Positions 33,790-43,566 of a DNA stretch of 54,372 nucleotides are shown in pieces; within the stretch, counting starts at the first letter, position 1, and each line of letters begins with the position of its first letter. Under the pieces are notes generated by a model, which did no database searches, was not told where the DNA came from, and saw only the letters and a list, made by a program, of their open reading frames with translations. Both the position numbers and the translations under genes were made by a program. This DNA comes from Draconibacterium orientale (GTDB lineage Bacteria > Bacteroidota > Bacteroidia > Bacteroidales > UBA1556): positions 29,039 to 83,410 of the forward strand of contig DYSI01000002.1 in the NCBI GenBank assembly GCA_020718275.1, read 5' to 3'.

Positions 33790-33818
33790 AAAAGCTGCTT
33801 TTATGAGCAGCTTTTTTT
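33790..33818 (+). terminator. terminator after the M13 peptidase gene
   Basis: AAAAGCTGCT and AGCAGCTTTT form a 10-bp stem with a 6-nt loop and a T-run. Confidence 0.92.
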
Positions 33819-33829
33819 ATTAGAACAAA

Positions 33830-33867
33830 TAAAAAGAGCGCTACCAATCAGGGAGATGGAGCGCTCT
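33830..33867 (-). terminator. terminator for the minus-strand KAS III-like gene
   Basis: AGAGCGCT (33835-33842) pairs with AGCGCTCT (33860-33867); on the minus strand the stem is followed by TTTTT. It lies ~190 bp beyond the stop at 34060. The 33868-34059 gap shows nothing else. Confidence 0.65.
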
Positions 33868-34059
33868 AAAAGACAAAAAATGAAAAACATTATTACATTC
33901 ACAAAGATAATCCAAAAACAGTCTTTTGGTGAATGATATATATATCAGTGTATCAGCCTTATATTAATTAACACGATTCGCTTAAAAATATTTTCATTAA
34001 AAACCAGCAAATGCAATGCAACAACCAGTTATTTTTTTGGAACTCCCGAAATTAAGGAC

Positions 34060-35133
34060 CTAGAGTTTATAAACTATGGCATTAATGTTCATTCCAGAAC
34101 CAACTGAAGAGAACAAAACCACATCATCTTCTTTAATAGATTGATTAGCAAATTTACCTTTACGAACTAAATCAAAAAGGGTCGGAACAGTAGCTACCGA
34201 ACTATTTCCAAGCCATTGAATGCTCATTGGCATAATGTGTTGTGGGCATTTCAGACTATAGAGTTTATAGAATCGTTTTATGATCGCTTCATCCATCTTT
34301 TCATTAGCTTGATGAATAAAAACTTTTTTCAGATTTACAATGTCAATTGCGGAAGTATCCAAAGCCTCTTTCATAGCAGCGGGCACTTTACTAATAGCAT
34401 ATTCATAAATTTTGCGGCCGAGCATTTTGATATAGCGCACATCAGGATTTTCGGTTTTATCGTATGAATTTCCAAAAAAGAGATAATAAGCTTCATCAAT
34501 AGTATCGGTTCGGGTAGCATGGCTCAAGATTCCTCTTTTTTTAGTTTCCTCTTTTGCTTCAATCACGCAAGCACCAGCGCCATCAGCATAAATCATCGAA
34601 TCGCGATCATGCACATCTACCACACGGGATAAAGTTTCTGTCCCAATTACCAAAACTCTTTTAGCCATGCCAGCTTTGATAAAAGCATGAGCCTGAATAA
34701 CCCCTTCAATCCAGCCGGGGCAGCCAAATAATATATCATAAGCCACGCAGCTAGGATTTACAATACCTAAACGATGCTTAATTCTTGAAGAAAGACTTGG
34801 GAGTACATCCGTTTGAATAGCGGCATTTTTTACGTCGCCAAAATTATGAGCCACAATAATATAGTCTAATTTTTCGGGGTCAATTCCGGAATCATTAATA
34901 GCTGCAACCGCCGCTCTATATCCTAAATCAGAGGAGTTTAAGTTATTTGGGGCATAGCGTCTTTCGACAATGCCAGTGATCTCCGTAAATTTTTCGATGA
35001 TAGTGGTAGTTTCGTATGGAATTGGAGAGCCATCCTCATTCAAAAACTCATGCTGAAAAAAATCCTCATTTTTCTTTACATATTCAGGAATGTAACTTCC
35101 TGTCCCTGTGATTACTGAATTGGTTACAAACAT
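34060..35133 (-). CDS. 3-oxoacyl-ACP synthase III (FabH)-like condensing enzyme
   Basis: This is a 357-residue thiolase-fold enzyme. The nucleophile Cys138 lies in ILFGCPGWIEG, His in KVFIHQANEKM and Asn in WLGNSSVAT, giving the Cys-His-Asn triad of KAS III. The N-terminus has a longer insert (residues ~20-45) than E. coli FabH, as in many Bacteroidota paralogues. It stands alone with no acyl carrier protein nearby, so the acyl chain it initiates is unknown. A -7 box (TAATTTTG) lies at 35197-35204. Confidence 0.88.
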   Translation of the reverse strand: MFVTNSVITGTGSYIPEYVKKNEDFFQHEFLNEDGSPIPYETTTIIEKFTEITGIVERRYAPNNLNSSDLGYRAAVAAINDSGIDPEKLDYIIVAHNFGDVKNAAIQTDVLPSLSSRIKHRLGIVNPSCVAYDILFGCPGWIEGVIQAHAFIKAGMAKRVLVIGTETLSRVVDVHDRDSMIYADGAGACVIEAKEETKKRGILSHATRTDTIDEAYYLFFGNSYDKTENPDVRYIKMLGRKIYEYAISKVPAAMKEALDTSAIDIVNLKKVFIHQANEKMDEAIIKRFYKLYSLKCPQHIMPMSIQWLGNSSVATVPTLFDLVRKGKFANQSIKEDDVVLFSSVGSGMNINAIVYKL

Positions 35134-35196
35134 CAGGTAAAATTTAAATTAATAAATAAGGATAGCAATTAGCATTGCAAGTTGGCTAGCCCATGA

Positions 35197-35204
35197 CAAA
35201 ATTA
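35197..35204 (-). promoter_or_regulatory. -7 box (TAATTTTG) of the KAS III-like gene
   Basis: On the minus strand TAATTTTG matches TAnnTTTG and overlaps the stop codon of the DUF6132 gene, 63 nt upstream of the KAS III-like ATG. Confidence 0.4.
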
Positions 35205-35450
35205 CTCTTTCACTTCCACTTTTGGTTTTGGATTGAACATATCTCCTAATAAATAGCCCATGACTGCACCCCAAATAATACTGATATAAGGATTAGAAGT
35301 GATTGGGCAGCTACCGCTTTGGCAGCCGATTTTAACATAGTAAAGATATCCACCTGCAGCACCAATGACAGTGCCAATTATAGAAGCTAAAGTGAATATT
35401 TTTAGATACTTACGCTTCCAAATATTTGTTTCTTTGGTTTCTATTTTCAT
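35202..35450 (-). CDS. DUF6132-type small membrane protein
   Basis: This 82-residue protein has two membrane segments (IFTLASIIGTVIGAAGGYLYY and ISIIWGAVMGYLLGDMF) separated by GCQSGSCPITSNPY, the cysteine-bearing signature of the family. Its start overlaps the upstream thioredoxin stop (ATGA, 35447-35450). The thioredoxin context suggests a role in thiol or sulfur chemistry at the membrane; the function is not known. Confidence 0.75.
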   Translation of the reverse strand: MKIETKETNIWKRKYLKIFTLASIIGTVIGAAGGYLYYVKIGCQSGSCPITSNPYISIIWGAVMGYLLGDMFNPKPKVEVKE

Positions 35451-35875
35451 TGTATATGTTTATTTAGAAGACTAACGATTTCCTCTTTTGAACGGAGTCC
35501 AACCAATCTTTCTTTGACAACACCATCCTTAAAAATAATAATGGTGGGAATTGAACGAATAAAATATTTGGAAGAAGTGGAGCGAGCTTTATCAACGTCT
35601 AGTTTAGCAATTTTAGCCTTATCCCCTATTTCGTTAGCAATCTGATCCACAATTGGTCCCTGAGTACGGCAAGGACCGCACCAAGGAGCCCAAAAATCGA
35701 CAAGGGTAACCCCTTTTGCAATTTGCTGCTCAAAATTAGAATCGTCGAGAATTAAGGTTTTGCTTTCTTTATCCAAGATGCTATTAGTGGAAGTACTATT
35801 ACCGAAGTTGAAAAAAAAGAAAAAGACCGAACTAAGAACGATTAAATAACTTAAAATACTAATTTTCATACTCAT
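35447..35875 (-). CDS. membrane-anchored or exported thioredoxin
   Basis: This 142-residue protein has an N-terminal hydrophobic segment (ISILSYLIVLSSVFFFFFNF) and then a thioredoxin domain with VDFWAPWCGPCRTQGPIV and cis-Pro SIPTIIIFKDG. The Cys-Gly-Pro-Cys site is intact. The hydrophobic segment and the absence of a clear cleavage site suggest a periplasm-facing anchored form. It is translationally coupled to DUF6132. Confidence 0.9.
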   Translation of the reverse strand: MSMKISILSYLIVLSSVFFFFFNFGNSTSTNSILDKESKTLILDDSNFEQQIAKGVTLVDFWAPWCGPCRTQGPIVDQIANEIGDKAKIAKLDVDKARSTSSKYFIRSIPTIIIFKDGVVKERLVGLRSKEEIVSLLNKHIQ

Positions 35876-35893
35876 ATAAAGATATTAATGGGT

Positions 35894-36229
35894 TTAACTA
35901 TTTTTATTTATTCGACTTTTTAAGGAAACTAATAACTGATCTTTAGAAATTAATTCGGCAAAGCGCATCACCTCTACCCCATTTTGATAAAAAACCATTG
36001 TAGGAATATTTCTAACACCTAACTGTTGTGACAGATAACGATTATCATCCACGTTCAAGGTCATAAAAGCAATTTCATCGAATTCGTTAGCCACTTCCTC
36101 CATCACCTTTTCCTGAACTTTGCAAGCTGCACACCATGGCGCCCAAAAATCAACCAATGCCCAGGCTAAAGTCTTAGCTGTATCCCAATCGGGAGTGTTA
36201 ATTGATTGAAGTTTTGAAGAAGTAATCAT
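35894..36229 (-). CDS. thioredoxin-like protein with CAAC active site
   Basis: This 111-residue protein lacks a signal peptide and carries VDFWAPWCAACKVQEKVM and cis-Pro NIPTMVFYQNG. The active-site dipeptide is Ala-Ala instead of Gly-Pro, which usually shifts redox potential. It is the first gene of a three-gene operon (18 bp to the second thioredoxin). Confidence 0.88.
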   Translation of the reverse strand: MITSSKLQSINTPDWDTAKTLAWALVDFWAPWCAACKVQEKVMEEVANEFDEIAFMTLNVDDNRYLSQQLGVRNIPTMVFYQNGVEVMRFAELISKDQLLVSLKSRINKNS

Positions 36230-36536
36230 GATACGTTTTGCTATAAAAATGAGGGTGCAAATTAAATAAATAAAACCCTAACCACGAAACTAAGCGATGA
36301 ACATAAACGAATTACCTGCTGAAAAACGATATTAAAATAAGTATGAAGGCGTCCTTTTGAACAGATTAAGTATTGAAATACAATATAGTAAGACCAATTT
36401 CAAAAAAAACAAATTACAAGCTAGAAACACACTTATATCATGTCTATAAAGCTGAATATTTATATATCTTTGAGCCCGACAGCTTTCAAAAAGGCAAACA
36501 CATTACCTATTTTTAAACCACATAAAACCGATTATT
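36230..36536. promoter_or_regulatory. divergent region with -7 box TATCTTTG (36465-36472) for the leucine-type operon
   Basis: TATCTTTG followed by AGCCC is an exact match to the consensus, 64 nt before the TTG start of mccB. The remainder of the 307-bp gap is AT-rich without hairpins. Confidence 0.5.
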
Positions 36537-38144
36537 TTGTACCGAATAGAATCGAAAATCAATACACAATCCGAATCATTCAAGAGTCAAAAACTTGAGT
36601 TTCAGAAAATAATGGAAGAATTTAGGCAAAAAATGGCTTCAACAATCCATGGATCCTCCCCTTCCTCAATCGAAAAACATAAGAAACGCGGCAAGCTATT
36701 AGCTCGCGAACGAATTAACTTATTAATTGATCCAAATACCCCTTTTCTTGAATTATCGACCTTAGCCGCCAACGGAAGCTACGAAAACCAATTTCCTGCT
36801 GCAGGAATCATCACGGGGATTGGAATCATTCACAGCCGTGAAACACTTGTAATAGCCAATGATGCAACGGTTAAAGGAGGCACCTATATTAAAGAAACCA
36901 TCAAAAAGCATGTTAGGGCGCAAGAAATTGCCATCGAAAACCACCTACCGTGTGTGTATATGGTCGATTCGGGCGGAGTGTTTTTACCCGAGCAAGCCAA
37001 TGTTTTTCCTGACCGTTTTGATTTTGGAAGATTCTTCTACAATCAAGCGCGGATGTCGAGTTTAGGGATTCCACAAATAGCCATTGTGATGGGAAGTTGT
37101 ACGGCGGGCGGCGCTTATGTGCCTGCCATGAGCGACGAAACCATCATTGTAAAAGATCAAGGAACCATTTTTATTGGCGGTCCACCATTGGTAAAAGCAG
37201 CTACTGGTGAGGAAGTTACTGCTGAAGAGTTGGGCGGAGCTGATGTTCATACCAGTATCTCAGGGGTTGCTGACCATTATGCCATCGACGACCGCCATGC
37301 CTTACAAATTTGTAGAAATATTTTTGAAAATCTAGAATTACGAAAAAAGCAACAACTCGAAACCAGTCCAATAGAAGAACCCTTTTACGATCCAAATGAA
37401 TTATATGGCATAGCACCCATTGATTTAAAAAAACCTGTTGATGCTCGCGAAATTATTGCTCGCATCGTGGATGGCAGTAGATTTCATGAATTTAAAGCAC
37501 GCTATGCTCCAACCATTGTGACCGGTTTTGCCAACATAATGGGTTATCCTATCGGAATAATTGCCAATAATGGAGTTCTTTTTTCTGAAACAGCCTTAAA
37601 AGGAGCTCATTTTGTTGAACTGTGTGGCAAGCGTAATATTCCCCTATTATTCTTACAAAACATCACAGGGTTCATTGTCGGCAAGGAATATGAGCGAAAT
37701 GGGATTGCCCGAGATGGAGCCAAATTTGTACACGCCGTTGCCAATGTGAATGTACCTAAATTTACCGTTGTTTTTGGAGGTTCATTTGGAGCAGGTAATT
37801 ACGCAATGGCTGGTAGAGCTTATGATCCACGTTTTTTGTTTATGTGGCCCAATGCTAAAATTTCGGTTATGGGTGGTGAGCAAGCTGCTGGCGTTCTAAT
37901 TCAAGTTAAGCAAGATCAATTAGCAGCTGAAGGCAAATCCATGCAAATGGAGGAAATTGAAAAACTACGCGAAAACATCCTTCAAAAATATAACCATGAA
38001 GGTTCAGCATATTACAGCACTAGCCGTCTGTGGGACGATGGTATTATTGACCCTGTGGATACCCGAAAGGTTATAGCCATGGGCATTGCCATTTCACTCA
38101 ACAAACCGTATGAAGAAACTAAATATGGGATCTTCAGAATGTAG
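36537..38144 (+). CDS. mccB: methylcrotonyl-CoA carboxylase carboxyltransferase (beta) subunit
   Basis: This 535-residue protein transfers the carboxyl from biotin to 3-methylcrotonyl-CoA. The N-terminal half shows [29 protein letters not shown] and [12 protein letters not shown]. The C-terminal half has [19 protein letters not shown] and [28 protein letters not shown] and TGF-GKEYE are typical of MCC-beta rather than propionyl-CoA carboxylase. The start codon appears to be TTG (36537): the first residues ([15 protein letters not shown]) align with usual family N-termini, and the first ATG is 25 codons later. It is the first of seven genes. Confidence 0.92.
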   Translation: MYRIESKINTQSESFKSQKLEFQKIMEEFRQKMASTIHGSSPSSIEKHKKRGKLLARERINLLIDPNTPFLELSTLAANGSYENQFPAAGIITGIGIIHSRETLVIANDATVKGGTYIKETIKKHVRAQEIAIENHLPCVYMVDSGGVFLPEQANVFPDRFDFGRFFYNQARMSSLGIPQIAIVMGSCTAGGAYVPAMSDETIIVKDQGTIFIGGPPLVKAATGEEVTAEELGGADVHTSISGVADHYAIDDRHALQICRNIFENLELRKKQQLETSPIEEPFYDPNELYGIAPIDLKKPVDAREIIARIVDGSRFHEFKARYAPTIVTGFANIMGYPIGIIANNGVLFSETALKGAHFVELCGKRNIPLLFLQNITGFIVGKEYERNGIARDGAKFVHAVANVNVPKFTVVFGGSFGAGNYAMAGRAYDPRFLFMWPNAKISVMGGEQAAGVLIQVKQDQLAAEGKSMQMEEIEKLRENILQKYNHEGSAYYSTSRLWDDGIIDPVDTRKVIAMGIAISLNKPYEETKYGIFRM

Positions 38145-38189
38145 ACTGACAAATTAATATCATAATAATCTAAATAACAAATTTTTACA

Positions 38190-38978
38190 ATGAATCAATA
38201 TACAACTATTGAATTTGAAATAAATAACGAAGTGGGCACGATTTGGCTCAATCGCCCCGAAATTCATAATGCTTTTAATGAAGTTATGATTGCCGAATTA
38301 ATTGCCATTTTTGAAGAAATCAGAGAAATGGAATCTGTGCGTATTATCATTTTGCGCGGACGAGGAAAGTCATTCTGCGCGGGTGCTGATCTCAATTGGA
38401 TGCGTAACGTAGCAAAATACTCCTACGAAGAAAACTATAAAGAAAGCTTAAATCTATCCATTTGTTTCCATAAAATATACACCTGTCCAAAACCTACTAT
38501 CGCCATGGTACATGGGGCAGCAATTGGAGGTGCCAATGGACTTTTAGCCGCATGCGACTTTGCATTTGCTGATCTAGAAACCACTTTCTCATTGAGTGAA
38601 GTAAAAATAGGCATTGTCCCCGCTTGTATTTCCCCTTATGTAACCAAAAGAGTATCTGAATATGGGTCTAAAGAACTGATGCTTACTGGTAAACGTTTCA
38701 AAGGTGCCGAAGCTGCTCGTCACCGTTTGGTAAATGAGAGCATGGCCTTTGAAGTGATGGAAGCCCATGTTGACGAATTAGTAAAACTACTCAAAACCAG
38801 TGGTCCAAAAGCAATGAGTCATTGCAAAAACCTGCTTTATGACATCGCTAATGTACTAGACCTAGACCAAGCCATTGCCTACACTGCGAAGATGATTGCT
38901 GACATCAGAGCCTCCGAAGAAGGTCAAGAAGGGATGAGCGCATTTTTAGAAAAAAGAAAACCAAATTGGGTAGATTAA
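38190..38978 (+). CDS. liuC: methylglutaconyl-CoA hydratase (enoyl-CoA hydratase family)
   Basis: This 262-residue crotonase-fold enzyme has the oxyanion motifs FCAGADLNWM and HGAAIGGANGL, and SEVKIGIVPACISPYV. The AGADLNWM form is the one seen in methylglutaconyl-CoA hydratases, consistent with its place between the two MCC subunits. It would hydrate 3-methylglutaconyl-CoA to HMG-CoA. Confidence 0.86.
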   Translation: MNQYTTIEFEINNEVGTIWLNRPEIHNAFNEVMIAELIAIFEEIREMESVRIIILRGRGKSFCAGADLNWMRNVAKYSYEENYKESLNLSICFHKIYTCPKPTIAMVHGAAIGGANGLLAACDFAFADLETTFSLSEVKIGIVPACISPYVTKRVSEYGSKELMLTGKRFKGAEAARHRLVNESMAFEVMEAHVDELVKLLKTSGPKAMSHCKNLLYDIANVLDLDQAIAYTAKMIADIRASEEGQEGMSAFLEKRKPNWVD

Positions 38979-38998
38979 AAAAACATAAGCAACTATCA

Positions 38999-40999
38999 AT
39001 GAGAACATTCAACAAAATATTAATAGCCAATCGGGGCGAAATTGCTGTGCGAATAATACGGGCAGCGCAACAGATGGGCATACAAACAGTAGCATTATTT
39101 TCAAAGGCGGATTCAGATGCGTTTCATGTTCGTTTAGCCGACGAAAGCTACTACCTTGAAGGTGAAAGTATTGCAGAAACCTATCTCAATGTAGATAAGA
39201 TTATAGAGATAGCCCAAAAATCGGGCAGCGACGCCATCCATCCGGGCTACGGCTTTTTGTCTGAAAATCCAAAATTAGTTGCTGCATGTGGTAATCATCA
39301 AATTACTTTTATCGGACCCAACACACGAGCAATTCAACTGATGGGCAACAAAGTAGAATCCAGAAATTTTGTCGCACAACTAGGAATACCAATGACCAAA
39401 GGCGCAACCGGTAGCCTAGCTGAATTGAAGAAAGCAGCTAGCAATATTCCCTTACCAATTTTGGTGAAAGCGGCAGCTGGTGGCGGAGGAAAAGGAATGC
39501 GTATCGTACATGATTTGAATGATTTAGATCAGATTATCGAAAGTACTAGTAGAGAGGCTCTCTCCTATTTTGGCGATAGTGAAGTTTTTATTGAGCAGTT
39601 TATTGAAGACCCTCGACACATTGAAATTCAAGTACTTGGCGATAAGTATGGGCATGTAATTCATCTATATGAGCGTGAGTGTTCTATTCAAAGGCGATAT
39701 CAAAAAATCATCGAAGAAAGCCCTTCTCCTACGCTAAATCAGGAAGTTAGAAATGCGATGGGAGCTGCTGCAGTGCAAATTGCAAAAGCCATAGACTATG
39801 ATAGTGCTGGCACATTAGAATTTCTAGTGGATAAAAACCTGAACTTCTATTTTCTGGAGATGAACACCAGAATTCAAGTTGAACATCCTGTTACAGAAAT
39901 GGTTACGGGAGTAGATTTGGTAATGGAACAAATTCTAATTGCAGCTGGCAATCCACTAAGGCTACAACAATCGCAACTCAAACAATCAGGACATGCAATT
40001 GAGGCACGGATTTATGCCGAAGAACCAGAAAATAATTTTAGACCTGCGCCTGGAGATATTACTTACTACAAAGAACCTTTTAATCAACATATCCGAATTG
40101 ACTCAGCCATCGATAGTCCCACTACCATTCATAGTTTCTATGATCCGATGATCAGCAAATTAATTGCCTTTGGCGATCGCCGAGAAATAGCCATTGAGCG
40201 ACTTGCTCAAGCTTTAAATCAGTATATCATTCATGGAATTAAGCATAACATTCCTTATTTACTAGAACTAATCCACACTAAAGAATTTATTGAAAATAAG
40301 ATTAGTACAAAATTTTGCGAACTTAACAACGATTATATTTTCAAAGCCATTGAAAACCGCAAAAAAACCTTAGATCTGCATCAGGTAATTGGAGGATACG
40401 TGATTTATGATATTGAATTCAACCGCTTGGGCAATAAATCCAGTGTATGGAATCAGATTGGTTATTGGCGCAACGCTCCATTATTCCATGTACTGGTTGA
40501 CAACCAAAAGTTTGAAGTACAAATTCTTAGCAAGACCAACACAAATTATCATCTTCAAATTGATGGAAACAGCTATTGCGGTCAAGCAAAGGAGTTGAGC
40601 GAGCATTTTATTCGCATCGACTTAAATGCTCATGGAATCAAAATGTATCTTTCCGATGCTAAAGAATTGGGAACTAGACTTAGTTATCATGGCGAAACCT
40701 ACACTTTAAAGCGAGACGATTTACTTTATCTAACAGACTTCTTTGATGCCAGTAGCGATCAAGCCATTAGTGATCAAATAAAATCGCCAATGCCAGGAAA
40801 ACTCATCAAGATTGACATCAGCGAAGGGGATTTTGTTAAGAAAGGTGAGCGGCTGCTAATAGTTGAAGCCATGAAAATGGAGAATAATATCTTAATGCCT
40901 CGAGATGGAATTATCAAAGAAATCAAAGCTAAAATTGGAGAAATGGTAAACAGTACCAGTCCATTAGTAATTATTGAAGAAGAAATACAAACTACCTAA
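38999..40999 (+). CDS. mccA: methylcrotonyl-CoA carboxylase biotin-carboxylase/BCCP (alpha) subunit
   Basis: This is a 666-residue protein. It has the biotin carboxylase domain (FNKILIANRGEIAVRIIRAA, HPGYGFLSEN, ATP loop KAAAGGGGKGMRIV, LEMNTRIQVEHPVTEMVTG) and a C-terminal biotinyl domain with biotinyl Lys626 in VEAMKMENNI. The ATG at 38999 is preferred over a longer frame starting inside liuC. The pairing with mccB and liuC fixes the substrate better than sequence alone. Confidence 0.92.
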   Translation: MRTFNKILIANRGEIAVRIIRAAQQMGIQTVALFSKADSDAFHVRLADESYYLEGESIAETYLNVDKIIEIAQKSGSDAIHPGYGFLSENPKLVAACGNHQITFIGPNTRAIQLMGNKVESRNFVAQLGIPMTKGATGSLAELKKAASNIPLPILVKAAAGGGGKGMRIVHDLNDLDQIIESTSREALSYFGDSEVFIEQFIEDPRHIEIQVLGDKYGHVIHLYERECSIQRRYQKIIEESPSPTLNQEVRNAMGAAAVQIAKAIDYDSAGTLEFLVDKNLNFYFLEMNTRIQVEHPVTEMVTGVDLVMEQILIAAGNPLRLQQSQLKQSGHAIEARIYAEEPENNFRPAPGDITYYKEPFNQHIRIDSAIDSPTTIHSFYDPMISKLIAFGDRREIAIERLAQALNQYIIHGIKHNIPYLLELIHTKEFIENKISTKFCELNNDYIFKAIENRKKTLDLHQVIGGYVIYDIEFNRLGNKSSVWNQIGYWRNAPLFHVLVDNQKFEVQILSKTNTNYHLQIDGNSYCGQAKELSEHFIRIDLNAHGIKMYLSDAKELGTRLSYHGETYTLKRDDLLYLTDFFDASSDQAISDQIKSPMPGKLIKIDISEGDFVKKGERLLIVEAMKMENNILMPRDGIIKEIKAKIGEMVNSTSPLVIIEEEIQTT

Positions 41000-41010
41000 A
41001 CCATAGACCA

Positions 41011-42159
41011 ATGAATTTTGACTTATCAGAAGAACAAAAACTCATACGAGCCACCGTTCGCGATTTTGCAGAACGTGAAGTAAAACCAGTGGCGCAAGAA
41101 TTGGACGAAAAAGCCCAATTTTCGTATCCCCTAACCCAAAGAATAGGTGAGCTAGGGCTATTCGGGATGTATTTGCCAGAGAAATATGGCGGACAAGGCA
41201 TGGATACGCTCAGCTATATTATCGCCGTTGAAGAATTAGCGCGAGTGGATGGTTCGCAAGCCGCCACCCTAGCAGCCCATAACTCACTCGGCATAGGACC
41301 ATTATACTATTATGGTACCGAAGAACAAAAGTTAAAATTTCTACCAAAGCTTTGTACTGGTACTGGTTTATGGGGTTTTGGCTTAACAGAACCAGAAGCA
41401 GGATCCGACTCTCGAGGCACTAAAACAGTTGCCAAACTTGAAGATGGAAAATGGAGAATAAATGGATCTAAAATATTCATTACCAATGGTTCTAATGAAT
41501 TTAATATAGGCACAACTGTTCAGGCAGTAACCAAAATACATGCCGATGGCAACAAAGAATACACCTGCGTAATTGTTGAAAAAGACACCCCAGGCTTCAA
41601 GCAAAAAGCAATGCACAACAAAATGATGTGGCGCGCTTCCGACACCGCAGAACTTTATTTTGACGATTGTATCGTTCCAGAATCCAATCTTTTAGGAAAA
41701 ATTGGCGAGGGTTCTAAAATTATGTTATCGACGCTTGACAACGGAAGATTAAGCATAGCAGCTATGGGTTTGGGCGCAGCACAAGGCGCATTTGAAGCCG
41801 CTTTAGCCTATTCACAAGAGCGCAAACAGTTTGGTAAAGCTTTGTCGAAATTCCAAATTAACGCCTTCAAATTGGCAGATATGGCTACCAAAATTGAATT
41901 AGCCCGCAACTTACTCTATAAAGCTTGCTGGCTTAAAGATAACCATAAACCATTTGCCAAAGAAGCCGCTATGTCGAAATTATATTGCTCCGAAATAGCC
42001 AAAGAAGTATCCGATGAAGCGGTTCAAATCCATGGAGGATATGGGCTTATGAAGGACTATCCAGTAGAAAGATTTTATCGCGACCAAAGACTTTTGCAAA
42101 TTGGCGAAGGCACTAGTGAGATCCAGCGACTTGTTATTTCCCGATACATCGGATGTTAA
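41011..42159 (+). CDS. acyl-CoA dehydrogenase, SCAD-type active site
   Basis: This 382-residue FAD enzyme transfers electrons to ETF. FGLTEPEAGSDSRGTKT and WRINGSKIFITNGS are family motifs. Catalytic Glu366 lies in IGEGTSEIQRL, the position used by short- and medium-chain enzymes. At the alternative site used by isovaleryl-CoA dehydrogenase (helix G) the motif here is TLDNGRLSIA, with Gly instead of Glu. So the operon context says isovaleryl-CoA dehydrogenase but the active-site layout says SCAD-like. ETF genes are not in the window. Confidence 0.9.
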   Translation: MNFDLSEEQKLIRATVRDFAEREVKPVAQELDEKAQFSYPLTQRIGELGLFGMYLPEKYGGQGMDTLSYIIAVEELARVDGSQAATLAAHNSLGIGPLYYYGTEEQKLKFLPKLCTGTGLWGFGLTEPEAGSDSRGTKTVAKLEDGKWRINGSKIFITNGSNEFNIGTTVQAVTKIHADGNKEYTCVIVEKDTPGFKQKAMHNKMMWRASDTAELYFDDCIVPESNLLGKIGEGSKIMLSTLDNGRLSIAAMGLGAAQGAFEAALAYSQERKQFGKALSKFQINAFKLADMATKIELARNLLYKACWLKDNHKPFAKEAAMSKLYCSEIAKEVSDEAVQIHGGYGLMKDYPVERFYRDQRLLQIGEGTSEIQRLVISRYIGC

Positions 42160-42179
42160 ACGAATAAAATTGATAAAAC

Positions 42180-42872
42180 ATGAAAAAAGTAGTAAACAAC
42201 GCAAAAGAAGCCATTGCTGATATCCAAGATGATATGACCCTTATGCTGGGCGGTTTTGGACTGAGTGGCATACCCGAAAACTGCATAAACGCATTAGTAG
42301 AAAAAGGGATTAAAGGACTTACCTGCATTTCCAATAATGCTGGAGTAGACGACTTCGGACTAGGTTTATTATTGCGAAAACATCAGATTAAGAAAATGAT
42401 TTCATCTTATGTAGGTGAAAATAAAGAATTTGAGCGGCAAATGTTGAGTGGCGAATTAGAAGTAGAGCTTAATCCTCAAGGCACGCTCGCAGAACGTATT
42501 CGAGCCGGAGGAACCGGAATACCAGCCTTTTTCGTTCCTGCTGGCTACGGTACCGAAGTAGCCGAAGGGAAAGAAGTGCGAATTTTTGATGGTAAGCCGC
42601 ATATTTTAGAACACGCTCTTAAAGCAGATTTTGCCATTATTAAAGCTTGGAAAGGTGACAAAGCCGGAAATATTATTTTCAGACATACCGCAAATAATTT
42701 TAATCAAGCAATGGGCATGGCCGGCAAAATTACCATCGCCGAAGTTGAAGAGCTCGTTGAAATAGGCGATTTAGACCCCAATCAAATACATTTACCTGGC
42801 GTTTTTGTTCAAAGAATTTTTCAAGGTGTAAACTACGAAAAGAGAATTGAATTTGAAACCACTCGCGATTAA
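42180..42872 (+). CDS. scoA: 3-oxoacid CoA-transferase subunit A
   Basis: This 230-residue protein has [34 protein letters not shown]-like text ([14 protein letters not shown]) and [22 protein letters not shown]. It forms the succinyl-CoA:3-ketoacid CoA-transferase with the next gene and would activate acetoacetate to acetoacetyl-CoA. Confidence 0.93.
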   Translation: MKKVVNNAKEAIADIQDDMTLMLGGFGLSGIPENCINALVEKGIKGLTCISNNAGVDDFGLGLLLRKHQIKKMISSYVGENKEFERQMLSGELEVELNPQGTLAERIRAGGTGIPAFFVPAGYGTEVAEGKEVRIFDGKPHILEHALKADFAIIKAWKGDKAGNIIFRHTANNFNQAMGMAGKITIAEVEELVEIGDLDPNQIHLPGVFVQRIFQGVNYEKRIEFETTRD

Positions 42873-42893
42873 TAATATATAAATCAATTGATT

Positions 42894-43553
42894 ATGGCAC
42901 TCGATAAAACACAAATAGCACAACGAATAGCACAAGAATTACAAGATGGGTATTATGTAAATCTCGGAATTGGGATTCCAACATTGGTAGCCAATTACAT
43001 TCCTCAAGGGATGGAAGTTGTTTTGCAAAGCGAAAATGGACTTCTTGGAATTGGTCCTTTTCCTAAAAAAGGCGAAGCAGATGCTGACCTTATTAATGCT
43101 GGTAAACAAACAGTTAGTTATTTACCTGGCGCTGCATTTTTCGATTCTAGTTTAAGTTTTGGAATGATACGCGGCGGTCATATCGACCTTACCGTTTTGG
43201 GCGCTTTTGAAGTTTCAGAAAAAGGCGACATCTCTTCCTGGAAAATTCCAGGCAAAATGGTAAAAGGAATGGGAGGAGCAATGGATTTAGTAGCTGCCGC
43301 GAAAAACATTATCGTTGCAACCACTCATGTAGACAAGGATGGACTTCCAAAGCTCAAAAAGACTTGTGAGCTTCCTCTTACTGGCGTCAATTGCGTCAAA
43401 AAAATAGTCTCCGATTTGGCAGTGGTCGAAGTTACCGAAAAAGGGTTTAAGCTCGTTGAACGTGCTCCAGGAGTAAGTGTAGCAGAGATAGTTGCAGCCA
43501 CAGGTGCAGACTTGTTAATCGAAGGAGAAATCCCAGAAATGAAATTTAACTAA
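42894..43553 (+). CDS. scoB: 3-oxoacid CoA-transferase subunit B
   Basis: This 219-residue protein has [15 protein letters not shown] and the catalytic Glu47 in [12 protein letters not shown], which forms the glutamyl-CoA intermediate. The ATG at 42894 (MALDKTQIA) is preferred over a TTG two codons upstream. It is the sixth gene of the operon. Confidence 0.93.
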   Translation: MALDKTQIAQRIAQELQDGYYVNLGIGIPTLVANYIPQGMEVVLQSENGLLGIGPFPKKGEADADLINAGKQTVSYLPGAAFFDSSLSFGMIRGGHIDLTVLGAFEVSEKGDISSWKIPGKMVKGMGGAMDLVAAAKNIIVATTHVDKDGLPKLKKTCELPLTGVNCVKKIVSDLAVVEVTEKGFKLVERAPGVSVAEIVAATGADLLIEGEIPEMKFN

Positions 43554-43566
43554 TAAAAGATAAACG

